The notes beneath the pieces were generated by a model, which was not told where the DNA came from, did no database searches, and saw only the letters and a list, made by a program, of their open reading frames with translations. From DYJE01 sp041660385 (GTDB lineage: Bacteria; Desulfobacterota; Desulfobacteria; Desulfobacterales; Desulfolunaceae), in the NCBI GenBank assembly GCA_041660385.1, contig JBAZWJ010000022.1, forward strand, positions 1 to 64,000: 64,000 nt of DNA, given 5' to 3'. The position numbers and the translations under genes were made by a program. Each line of letters opens with the position of its first letter. Position 1 is the stretch's first letter. Below, in pieces: positions 17,305 to 24,999 of the stretch.

Positions 17305-19122
17305 ATGATAGATCAAAAAACGACTCGGAAAATTGCCGAAATTTTGAAGATTCACAAGGCTGTGGCTCTTGTATGGAGAGCAAGCCCAATGACGGCTGTA
17401 CTGAATCTTCTGCTCCTTGTGATTCTCAGCCTTCTTCCCCTTGTCTCCTTATACCTGATGAAAATGATTGTGGATTCAGCGGCAGTGGCTGTTTCTTCAC
17501 ATGGCAACGGGAACAGTTACCGGCACGTGATCATGCTGGTTCTGCTCGCAGGTGTTGCAGCCCTTATGACTGCAGTGGCTCAGCAGGTTTCGAAGTTTAT
17601 AAAGGATATACAGACGATCACTGTAACCGATTACGTTTACGATGTGCTCCATGAAAAATCCATAGCCATTGATCTTTCGTTTTATGAGAACCCGACCTTC
17701 TTTGATTCGCTTCACAGGGCTCAGAAAGAAGGCCCCTACAGGCCGACCCGAATTGTGAACGGTCTGACGTCGGTGTTTCAGAACGGGATTTCACTGGTGG
17801 CTCTGGCCGGACTCCTGATATCGTTTCACTGGGGTCTTGCCTGTGTGTTGTTCGTTTCCACCTTGCCGGGAATACTGGTGAAGTTCCTGTTTTCCAGGGA
17901 TATGTACAAATGGCAGAAAAGAAGGACTCGGACCGAACGGGAAGCGAGCTATTACAATTCCATGATGACCGGTGAAGCCCATGCGAAAGAAATCCGGCTT
18001 TTTGGTCTTGGAGATTTGTTTGTTGACCGGTTCAGGAATCTGAGACGAATTATCCGTGAAGAAAAAATCGCCTTATCGAAACGAAGGATTCTGTGGGACT
18101 TGTTTGCCCAGTCAGCGGCTGTTCTGGCCGTGTTCGGCTCCCTTGCATATATCGTCAAACAGTGTGTGGATGGTCACATAAGTCTCGGGGATCTGGTTCT
18201 TTTTTTTCAGGCCTTTCAAAAGGCCTTGTCCTGTCTGAAAGATTTTTTTGAAAGCCTGGCCGGTCTGTATGAAGACAATCTGTTTCTAACCCATTTTTAT
18301 TCGTTTCTCGATATTGAACCCAAGGTGGAAGAGCCTGAAAACCCCGTTGTCTCCGAGAGGTTTTTTGAAAAGTCACTGTGTTTTGACCATGTAAATTTTA
18401 AGTATCCCCACAGCGACAGAAAGGCTCTGCTTGATGTGAGTTTTGATGTGAAACCCGGGGAGGTCATTGCCCTTGTGGGTGAAAACGGGTCAGGAAAAAC
18501 CACATTGATCAAGCTTCTTTGCAGGCTCTATGATCCGAAAGATGGGAGTATCCGTTTTGATGGAACGGATATCAGGCATTTCAGGTCCAGTGATTTAAGA
18601 AAAAAGATCAGTGTCGTTTTTCAGGATTACATCAAATATCAGCTGACCGTAAAAGAAAATATTTGGCTGGGTCAGGTGGAACGCCCTCTGGACGATGCGG
18701 ACGTCATAAAAGCTGCCCGTTTTGCAAATGCCCATGATATGATTGAAAATCTGCCCAATTCTTACGATACACTTCTTGGAAAATGGATGGCCGATGGGGA
18801 AGAATTGTCCATCGGTCAATGGCAGAAAATAGCCCTGGCACGAGCATTTTTTGGCGAGTCACAAATCGTGGTGCTGGACGAACCCACAAGTGCTCTTGAT
18901 CCTGAAAGCGAATATCAGGTATTTTTAACATTTCGTAAGCTTCTGGAAAACAAAACAGCCTTTCTCATCAGTCACAGGTTTTCCACGGTGAAAATGGCGG
19001 ACCGGATTCTTGTTCTTGCCGAAGGACGGATTATTGAAAGCGGAACCCATGACGAGCTTATGGAAAAGAATGGAACGTATCACCGCATGTTCACCATGCA
19101 GGCCTTGAACTACCAAAACTGA
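17305..19122 (+). CDS. ABC exporter, fused permease and ATPase (MsbA-like)
   Basis: A 605-residue half-transporter that should work as a homodimer in the inner membrane. About six transmembrane helices fill residues 30-310 (e.g. AVLNLLLLVILSLLPLVSLY), then the nucleotide-binding domain with GENGSGKTT near residue 393, LSIGQ in place of the usual LSGGQ near 505, and VVLDEPTSALDPES near 523. The family exports lipids, peptides or drugs; the substrate cannot be told here. It is followed after 19 bases by the LUD-domain gene, preceded by AAGGAGG. Confidence 0.9.
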   Translation: MIDQKTTRKIAEILKIHKAVALVWRASPMTAVLNLLLLVILSLLPLVSLYLMKMIVDSAAVAVSSHGNGNSYRHVIMLVLLAGVAALMTAVAQQVSKFIKDIQTITVTDYVYDVLHEKSIAIDLSFYENPTFFDSLHRAQKEGPYRPTRIVNGLTSVFQNGISLVALAGLLISFHWGLACVLFVSTLPGILVKFLFSRDMYKWQKRRTRTEREASYYNSMMTGEAHAKEIRLFGLGDLFVDRFRNLRRIIREEKIALSKRRILWDLFAQSAAVLAVFGSLAYIVKQCVDGHISLGDLVLFFQAFQKALSCLKDFFESLAGLYEDNLFLTHFYSFLDIEPKVEEPENPVVSERFFEKSLCFDHVNFKYPHSDRKALLDVSFDVKPGEVIALVGENGSGKTTLIKLLCRLYDPKDGSIRFDGTDIRHFRSSDLRKKISVVFQDYIKYQLTVKENIWLGQVERPLDDADVIKAARFANAHDMIENLPNSYDTLLGKWMADGEELSIGQWQKIALARAFFGESQIVVLDEPTSALDPESEYQVFLTFRKLLENKTAFLISHRFSTVKMADRILVLAEGRIIESGTHDELMEKNGTYHRMFTMQALNYQN

Positions 19123-19141
19123 ATGGATAAGGAGGATATTT

Positions 19142-19795
19142 ATGGAAAATCCCATTGAAAACTACTGGAACAAACGTCTTGAGGGTTTGAAAGCTGCTCT
19201 GGAAAAAAACCATTTCAATGTTCATGTGGCCAAAAACGTTGCCGAAGCCCGGACCTATGTGATGGAAACACTGGTTCCGAAAACAGGGGCTAAAAGCGTA
19301 TCCTGGGGCGGCTCGGCCACCTTTGTTCAGACCGGACTTTACGATGCCCTGAAAACAGCCTGGGACATGGAGGTGCTGGACACCTATGACAAGAGTTTCT
19401 CACCGGAAGAGGGGCTGGAACGTCGAAGAAGGGCACTTCTTTCCGACCTTTATATTGCAGGCACAAGTGCCGTGACCGAAGATGGCTGTCTTGTAAATCT
19501 GGACATGATTGGAAACAGGGTGGCCGCCATTACGTTTGGCCCGAAAAATGTGGTGATTCTGATGGGAAGAAATAAAATCGTCGCTGATCTGGAAGACGCC
19601 ATGAACCGGATAAAGAATTACGCAGCTCCGGTAAATACCATGCGCCTTGACAAGAAAACACCCTGCGCCAAAACATCGGTATGCGAAGACTGCAATAGCC
19701 CGGACAGGATCTGTAATACCTGGATGATTACGGAAAAGTGCTTCCCGAAAGGAAGAATCACGGTGGTTCTCATTAACGAAGATTTGGGATTTTAA
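19142..19795 (+). CDS. LUD-domain protein (LutC/YkgG-like)
   Basis: A 217-residue protein of the lactate-utilisation domain family. KSVSWGGSATFVQTGLYDAL near residue 58 and AGTSAVTEDGCLVNLD near 110 are typical of stand-alone DUF162/YkgG proteins. The C-terminal third has a Cys cluster (CAKTSVCEDCNSPDRIC) that may bind a metal or an Fe-S cluster. LutA and LutB are absent, so a role in lactate oxidation is not supported by context. It starts behind a strong AAGGAGG site, close to the exporter gene. Family fairly sure, function unknown. Confidence 0.82.
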   Translation: MENPIENYWNKRLEGLKAALEKNHFNVHVAKNVAEARTYVMETLVPKTGAKSVSWGGSATFVQTGLYDALKTAWDMEVLDTYDKSFSPEEGLERRRRALLSDLYIAGTSAVTEDGCLVNLDMIGNRVAAITFGPKNVVILMGRNKIVADLEDAMNRIKNYAAPVNTMRLDKKTPCAKTSVCEDCNSPDRICNTWMITEKCFPKGRITVVLINEDLGF

Positions 19796-19829
19796 CACGG
19801 CATTCTATGTACAACGAAGATGGTGTAGG

Positions 19830-19848
19830 GGCGGGTTCTAAACCCGCC
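19830..19848. repeat. REP-like palindrome copy 1
   Basis: GGCGGGTT-CTA-AACCCGCC, a perfect 8-bp stem lying between the converging LUD and cmoB genes. It is one of a dispersed family in this window and may serve both genes as a terminator. Confidence 0.75.
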
Positions 19849-19876
19849 TGAATTCATGTTTGGAACCGGCCAATAA

Positions 19877-20848
19877 TTATAACGCCCGAGCAATAACCAT
19901 AGCCCGAACCGGAGCAGGATATCCTTCAATGGTTTTCGTGGGATCAGCCGGATCGAGATAATCATCTAAAGACATGACCCCGCTCCAGGGTGTGGTCCGT
20001 TGTTCGCCTGCTGTGGTCCGTGAGATATCTATTACTCGGACATCGCCGAACTTCGACCGTTTCAGCCAGGATTCGAGGCAGGTAAGCGTGGGGATAAAGA
20101 ATACGTTTCGCATGCTGGCATATCGGTCTTCTGGGAACAGGGCGTGGGGTTCATCGCCTTCGATGATCAGGGTTTCGATGACCAGTTCGCCGCCTTTGAT
20201 CATGGATTTTCGGAGCTGGGCCAGCGTGTCTATGGGTGATTTCCTGTGATAAATTACGCCCATGAAAAACACTGTATCGAAATAGTCGTTAAAATCAGGC
20301 ATATCTTCGAGTTTGGCCGGAAGGCAGTAAAGATTCTTTGGCGCGGCGAAGTGCTGAATCAGTTTGAACTGATAATAATAAATAAGCTGGGGGTCGATAC
20401 CCAGAACCATGAGCGGTTCCTGGGCCAGCATGCGGAACATGTAATAGCCGGAACTGCAACCCACATCAAAAATCCGTTTCCCTTTGAGCGGGGCAATGTG
20501 ATTTTTCAGCCGGTCCCACTTGATGTTGGATGCCCATTCACAATCCAGAGGGATTCCGAAAATATCGTAGGGGCCTTTTCTCCAGGGAGACAAAGCTTTA
20601 AGGCAGTCAATCACTTTTTCCCGATCATCTTCTGAAATATCCGACGGCAAGCCGATGCTCACCCTGTCTCCATGATAATCCACATGACTTGGCTTAATCC
20701 GGGGAAGACCTGCTATCAACTCCCGCAATAGTTTTTCATTCCCATAATCGAGGGAAAGCTGGGAACGGAGAGCTGAAATGAACTCTTCCAAATTGTCCTG
20801 CATGAAATGGAGCCGGAGTTCATCCATATTTTTAATCAGGTTTTCCAT
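19877..20848 (-). CDS. cmoB: tRNA U34 carboxymethyltransferase
   Basis: CmoB transfers a carboxymethyl group from carboxy-S-adenosylmethionine to 5-hydroxyuridine at tRNA position 34, giving cmo5U and broadening wobble reading. At 323 residues it has the usual length. SPWRKGPYDIFGIPLDCEWASNIKW-type sequence near residue 90 and the SAM-binding loop RIFDVGCSSGYYMFRM near 125 are diagnostic, as is FFMGVIYHRKSPI near 195. It sits 18 bases after cmoA in the same direction, matching the pathway order. Confidence 0.95.
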   Translation of the reverse strand: MENLIKNMDELRLHFMQDNLEEFISALRSQLSLDYGNEKLLRELIAGLPRIKPSHVDYHGDRVSIGLPSDISEDDREKVIDCLKALSPWRKGPYDIFGIPLDCEWASNIKWDRLKNHIAPLKGKRIFDVGCSSGYYMFRMLAQEPLMVLGIDPQLIYYYQFKLIQHFAAPKNLYCLPAKLEDMPDFNDYFDTVFFMGVIYHRKSPIDTLAQLRKSMIKGGELVIETLIIEGDEPHALFPEDRYASMRNVFFIPTLTCLESWLKRSKFGDVRVIDISRTTAGEQRTTPWSGVMSLDDYLDPADPTKTIEGYPAPVRAMVIARAL

Positions 20849-20866
20849 AATGTTTGAACCTTACCC

Positions 20867-21592
20867 TTATTTTTGGCAGATGAACGACGTGAAGTTGAAC
20901 CATTTCTGCCAGATATCCACATGCGGGAAACCGGCTCGTCGGAACCGACCCACATGGGTTTCAACCGTTTCGGGTATAAGGACGTTTTCAAGGGCATCCC
21001 TTTTCTGGCTGATCTCCAGGTTCGAATAACCGTTTTCCTTTTTAAAGCGGTAATAGAAATCCTGGAAAAGCTCGGTAAAACCTGTGTGGGTCTGGATGGT
21101 TTTTTCTGTGACCAGAAGAATGCCCGAAGGCAGAAGAGACTGGTAAACTGAATGGATCAGGTCATCCCGGAGCGCCACAGGCAGAAACTGAACCGACAGG
21201 TTCATCACCACCACCGAAGCGTTTGTGAGAAGGATATCCTCCATCTGCCCACAGACAAGGTGGACGTTTTCACCGTTGGGCCTTTCGTTAAGTCTTGCTT
21301 TATACATGGACAGCATGGGGATGGAGTTGTCCACACCGATCATGTCAAAGTTTTTCTTTCCCATGGTCGAGAGGAACGTGAGACCGAAATTGCCGTTGGA
21401 ACAACCCAGATCATAGATCAGGGAGTGATCCACATAGAACGTTTCGGCAAGCTGGGCCATCCGGCGGATGCTTTCACCGTACAGAGGGACGGACCGGTTG
21501 ATCATGTCATCAAACACATCCACCACCTTGCTGTTGAATTCAAAGGGGGGAACCGATCCGTATTTTTCCGAGTATATATTGTCCTTAGCCAT
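20867..21592 (-). CDS. cmoA: Carboxy-S-adenosyl-L-methionine synthase
   Basis: CmoA makes carboxy-SAM from SAM and prephenate, the cofactor used by CmoB. The 241 residues include the SAM loop YDLGCSNGNFGLTF near residue 59, VGVDNS-like GVDNSIPM near 85 and NLSVQFLP near 130. The ATG at 21592 is chosen because AGGTGA lies seven bases upstream; a GTG three codons earlier is less likely. The pair cmoA-cmoB forms an operon ended by the REP-like palindrome at 19830. It is a well-known gammaproteobacterial pair, here intact. Confidence 0.95.
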   Translation of the reverse strand: MAKDNIYSEKYGSVPPFEFNSKVVDVFDDMINRSVPLYGESIRRMAQLAETFYVDHSLIYDLGCSNGNFGLTFLSTMGKKNFDMIGVDNSIPMLSMYKARLNERPNGENVHLVCGQMEDILLTNASVVVMNLSVQFLPVALRDDLIHSVYQSLLPSGILLVTEKTIQTHTGFTELFQDFYYRFKKENGYSNLEISQKRDALENVLIPETVETHVGRFRRAGFPHVDIWQKWFNFTSFICQK

Positions 21593-21743
21593 GCGTGTCA
21601 CCTGTTTATTTTTTTAACAAAAAACGAAAGCCTCACTATTTTGTTCAATTCTCTAAAAAACAGATATTGATTTGAGGCAAGATATGTCTTAAAACTCACT
21701 TCTATGTCAAGTGTCAAGCTTTTGGGGGTATGATTTAAAGATT

Positions 21744-22466
21744 ATGTGTAATATCTGGTTTCCGTTTTACAATGAAGTTGAGTTTGAGGATATTAAGGGT
21801 TTTATCGAAGTCAATATGCTGAAGCATCTGGATATCCGGATTGTGGATATGACGGACAAGGCTCTGGTCGCCACCATGCCGGTGGACAATAGAACACAGC
21901 AGCCCATGGGGCTTCTCCATGGCGGTGCTTCCTGTGTTCTTGCTGAATCTTTAGGAAGCATCGCTTCCTATCTTTGTGTGGACCCGGAGAAATGTGATGT
22001 GGTCGGCCTCGAAATAAACGCCAATCATGTCCGGAGCGTCAAACAGGGTTTGGTCAGGGGTACGTGTACGCCCCTTCATCTGGGGAGATCCAGTCATATC
22101 TGGGAGATAAAAATAAAGGACGATGAGGATCGGCTGGTCTGTGTCAGCCGTATGACAAATGCTATCCTTGAAAGAGAGGTGATCATGTCTGACAAGGTGA
22201 GGGCCCGTATAATAATCAAAGGGTGGGTTCAGGGCGTGGCTTTCAGGTATAAAACAAAAGGCGCTGCTTGTGAGCACCAGGTTACCGGATGGGTCAGGAA
22301 CAAAGCTGACGGGAGTGTGGAGGCTGTTTTTGAAGGAGACAAATCCCAGGTGGAATCTTTGCTCAAGTGGTGTGAAAAAGGCCCCAAGATGGCTGTAGTG
22401 AAAGAGTTGGACGTCGCCTGGGAGGACTACACCGGAGGGTTCACGGATTTCGATATTCGCTTTTAA
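21744..22466 (+). CDS. Hotdog thioesterase fused to acylphosphatase
   Basis: One open frame of 240 residues joins two enzymes normally separate. Residues about 1-147 match MenI/YdiI-type hotdog acyl-CoA thioesterases: HLDIRI, ATMPVDNRTQQPMGLLHGGA with the catalytic region, and GLEINANHVRS. Residues about 148-240 are a complete acylphosphatase, with KGWVQGVAFRYKT (catalytic Arg) and GWVRNKADGSVEAVFEG (catalytic Asn). The start is the ATG whose product aligns with YdiI ends. At the junction GAGAGGT lies just before an in-frame ATG (22185), a proper ribosome-binding site, so free acylphosphatase may also be made. Acylphosphatase hydrolyses carboxyl-phosphate bonds. Confidence 0.85.
   Translation: MCNIWFPFYNEVEFEDIKGFIEVNMLKHLDIRIVDMTDKALVATMPVDNRTQQPMGLLHGGASCVLAESLGSIASYLCVDPEKCDVVGLEINANHVRSVKQGLVRGTCTPLHLGRSSHIWEIKIKDDEDRLVCVSRMTNAILEREVIMSDKVRARIIIKGWVQGVAFRYKTKGAACEHQVTGWVRNKADGSVEAVFEGDKSQVESLLKWCEKGPKMAVVKELDVAWEDYTGGFTDFDIRF
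22185..22466 (+). other. Possible internal start producing stand-alone acylphosphatase
   Basis: The in-frame ATG at 22185 is preceded by AGAGAGGTGATC, a good Shine-Dalgarno at normal spacing, and the downstream 93 residues have the full length and both catalytic residues of AcyP. The upstream frame has no stop, so this would be a second product of the same gene or the trace of a recent stop loss between two genes. Read from sequence; expression is inferred. Confidence 0.5.
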
Positions 22467-22542
22467 TGGGTTGATATAAAAGATTCATGTTCTGTGATCA
22501 AGCAGGTACATGTTTCTTTGAAGATATTAAAATACAAACGCA

Positions 22543-22580
22543 AGGCGGCCAGCCCGGATTATCCTGGGCTGGCCGCCTTG
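22543..22580. terminator. Strong hairpin terminator, 14-bp perfect outer stem
   Basis: AAGGCGGCCAGCCC pairs perfectly with GGGCTGGCCGCCTT, and the loop GGATTATCC can pair again, so nearly all 38 bases are palindromic. It lies between the thioesterase-acylphosphatase gene and the converging Hsp20 remnant and should end transcription of both. Confidence 0.8.
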
Positions 22581-22619
22581 TTTCATTTGTGGGTCAGTTG
22601 ATATCGAATTCCAATAACG

Positions 22620-22802
22620 TTATTGAACTGTGATGGTTTTAGGCTTTTTCTCTTCAGGTTTCGGTATTTCGATATTCAGAACTCCATCTTTGAATTCAGC
22701 TTTGATTTTTTCATGATCCACCGTCGAAGGAAGAGTGAATTCTCGTTTGAACATGCCGTTGTATGTAAAAGCATGGAACGTCATTTCGAATCGGGGGTTC
22801 AA
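22620..22802 (-). pseudogene. Hsp20 (small heat shock protein) 3' fragment
   Basis: The frame encodes the C-terminal half of an alpha-crystallin domain: FKREFTLPSTVDHEKIKAEFKDG-type strands, GVLNIEIPK and a KPKTITV end. Normal members have about 140-150 residues; here recognisable homology spans only some 50. Upstream the frame stays open to about 22898 but has no ATG and no crystallin-like sequence. On the opposite strand, 22773-22859 reads as a plausible protein tail (MERHFESGVQTF...IEEY), as if another gene fragment replaced the 5' half. It is probably a rearranged, non-functional remnant. Confidence 0.65.
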
Positions 22803-23150
22803 ACGTTCAAGGAAATTGAAGAAATTGTGGATAAAGGCCGGATGATAGAGGAATATTGATTCTTTTCTGCCTTTTGGCGCATTAATATTTGATCTGGATC
22901 ATTTTATCATATATGTTTTATGAGTGCCGTTAGTGGTAATCATTACTCCCGAAGAATTAAAGTTCAGTCGAATACAATTCGCTTTCCCGGCGATATGGGA
23001 TAAAAAAAGAGTAAGCTGTAGGGGGCTCCTATCGGTTTTTTAGTCTTATACATGTTCTTGACTAAGATTTTTAATTAATTCATGTTTTTGCAATGGCTGG
23101 GTCACACGCCAGAATTTTTTGTATGGCAAAAGGGAGGAGTGTTTTTTGTT
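22803..23150. other. Intergenic region after Hsp20 remnant
   Basis: Besides the small plus-strand tail at 22773-22859, this 348-base stretch holds no gene I can support. It must contain the promoter of the substrate-binding protein gene at 23151. The bases around 22880-23080 are AT-rich and show no clear palindrome or classical -35/-10 pair. Confidence 0.4.
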
Positions 23151-24335
23151 ATGGCGGAATTAAAAGCGAAGTTCATCATGTGTTTCGTTATTTCTGTTGT
23201 TATCTGTGGATTCATGTCGAACGGCTGGGCTGCCAAAAAAGGCGGAAAGTCCAATGAAATTGTGATTGGTCAGTCATGCGCCCTGTCAGGTCCAAATAAG
23301 TTGCTTGGAACGGGAATGCGAGACGGAGCCCTTCTCTATTTTAATGATTTGAATGCGAAGGGTGGAATCAACGGGAAAAAGATCAAATTGATCACTTACG
23401 ACGACGGGTACGAACCTGACCGTTGTCTCGCCAATACGGAAAAGCTGATCAATGAGGATAACGTGTTTCTCCTTTTCGGCTATGTGGGAACTCCAACATC
23501 CAAGGTTGCCGTTCCGGTGGCTGTCACTAAGAAGGTTCCTTTTTTTGGGCCTTTTACCGGCGCGAATTTTTTAAGACAACCCTTGAAACGTGAAGTGTTC
23601 AATATACGGGCAAGCTATTATCAGGAAACGGAAATGATGGTGGATCGGTTGATCAATGACCTGGGAATTAAAAAAATATCCGTTTTTTACCAGAATGACG
23701 CCTATGGTGAGGAAGGCCTTACCGGAACACGGCGCGCTCTTCTGAAACGAAAGATGTCCATACATAATGAAGCCCATTACGAACGAAATACTACGGATGT
23801 GAAAGACGCTGTCAACCTTTTCTCCAGCACGAATCCTGAAGCGGTTGTTATGGTTGGAACCTATTCGGCTTGTGCTGAACTTGTGAAAACCATGCGGGCA
23901 AAGAAAAGCAGAATCGTTTTTCTTAATGTGTCGTTTGTGGGTGCAGACGCTCTTGGAAACATATTGGCCAACAAAGGGATCGGAGTCATTGTGAGCCAGG
24001 TGACGCCTTTCCCTTATTACGTCAAGACCCCTGTTGTACATGAATACAAGACGCTGCTCAATCGTATGATGCCTGATGAAAGCCCGAGCTATGTTTCTAT
24101 GGAGGGATATATTGCAGCTAAGGCACTCAGCACTATCCTTATGGGCACACCAAAGTTGACACGTGCCGATTTTATCGCCAACGCAGAAAAACAGACCGCC
24201 CTTGATCTTGGCGGATTTGTTGTTTCCTTCAGCCCGACCAGCCATCAAGGGTCCAATATGGTCAACCTCACCCAGATTGGGCCTGGAGGTTATCCTGAAC
24301 GTATTGAATCTTTACGAAAGCTCAGGGATTATTGA
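23151..24335 (+). CDS. ABC transporter substrate-binding protein, branched-chain amino acid (LivK/Peripla_BP_6) type
   Basis: A 394-residue exported protein. The start is the ATG before AELKAKF, which gives a signal peptide (basic start, hydrophobic MCFVISVVICGFM, cleavage near GWAAKK); a frame 69 bases longer lacks this form. IVIGQSCALSGPN near residue 36, FFGPFTGANFLR near 145 and FYQNDAYGEEG near 185 are typical of type I periplasmic binding proteins for amino acids, urea or aromatic compounds. No permease or ATPase gene is adjacent, so it is an orphan that may instead feed a sensor such as the Cache kinase nearby. Confidence 0.87.
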   Translation: MAELKAKFIMCFVISVVICGFMSNGWAAKKGGKSNEIVIGQSCALSGPNKLLGTGMRDGALLYFNDLNAKGGINGKKIKLITYDDGYEPDRCLANTEKLINEDNVFLLFGYVGTPTSKVAVPVAVTKKVPFFGPFTGANFLRQPLKREVFNIRASYYQETEMMVDRLINDLGIKKISVFYQNDAYGEEGLTGTRRALLKRKMSIHNEAHYERNTTDVKDAVNLFSSTNPEAVVMVGTYSACAELVKTMRAKKSRIVFLNVSFVGADALGNILANKGIGVIVSQVTPFPYYVKTPVVHEYKTLLNRMMPDESPSYVSMEGYIAAKALSTILMGTPKLTRADFIANAEKQTALDLGGFVVSFSPTSHQGSNMVNLTQIGPGGYPERIESLRKLRDY

Positions 24336-24347
24336 TAGTTGAACAGG

Positions 24348-24370
24348 GGGGCGGGTTATGAACCCGCCCC
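24348..24370. repeat. REP-like palindrome copy 2
   Basis: GGGGCGGGTT-ATG-AACCCGCCCC, a perfect 10-bp stem placed exactly between two converging genes (ends at 24335 and 24378), so it probably acts as a two-way terminator. Confidence 0.8.
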
Positions 24371-24377
24371 AACAAAA

Positions 24378-24956
24378 TCATTTCATCGCTTTAATTTCAT
24401 CCATGGCTTTCTTTGCACACTCAGGGCAATAGCTTGATGAAATGCTCAGACGTGTGTTTTTCCACAGATACTCTTCAATACTGACCCAGTCTCCTGAACC
24501 CGGTTTTTTTCCTGAATCGTCCTGGAATTTACGGCAGACACAGCAGGTGGTTAGTATGCCTTCATATGCCTTTATCTTCCGCTTCATTTCAAATTTTTCA
24601 AGACAACGCTGGATACGGAAGAAAAGCTCGTCCGGGTCACAGGGCTTTAAAAGATAATCATCGGCGTCAAGACGCAGAGCATCCACGGCTGATGCCAGAT
24701 CGCCAAAACCTGTGAGGATGATGGCAACCGACTCTGGGTGCTGTTGTTTTGCAGCCTGTAGCACGTTGATGCCATTGACTCCGGGCATGTTGAGATCAGT
24801 GATCAGAAGGTGGAATGAAAGGGCTGAAATGATTTGAAGGGCCTCTTCACCCCCCAAGGCTGTGTTTACGGAATATCCTGCATGTTCGAGTGAATTTGAA
24901 AAAACGGACAGAATGGTTTTGTCATCATCCACGAGGAGTATTTTATATTTTTCCAT
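24378..24956 (-). CDS. Response regulator with C-terminal Cys-rich module
   Basis: A 192-residue regulator starting at the ATG before EKYKILLVDDD. Residues 5-118 are a receiver domain with the acidic pocket DDD near 10-12, phospho-acceptor Asp in LLITDLNMPG near 55, and the KP Lys near 105. There is no DNA-binding domain; instead the tail has TCCVCRKF and SYCPECAKK, a four-cysteine module common after receiver and PAS domains in this bacterial group and likely to bind a metal. It lies 43 bases after the Cache kinase gene and is surely its partner. Confidence 0.88.
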   Translation of the reverse strand: MEKYKILLVDDDKTILSVFSNSLEHAGYSVNTALGGEEALQIISALSFHLLITDLNMPGVNGINVLQAAKQQHPESVAIILTGFGDLASAVDALRLDADDYLLKPCDPDELFFRIQRCLEKFEMKRKIKAYEGILTTCCVCRKFQDDSGKKPGSGDWVSIEEYLWKNTRLSISSSYCPECAKKAMDEIKAMK

Positions 24957-24999
24957 GGCGCTGCTTAATTCTCGATTATCAATGGCAATGATCGTGCTC

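Noticed and set aside
23571..24248. 225-residue minus-strand frame
   Set aside because: Complement of the substrate-binding protein gene; Cys/His-rich composition is an artefact of reading the wrong strand.
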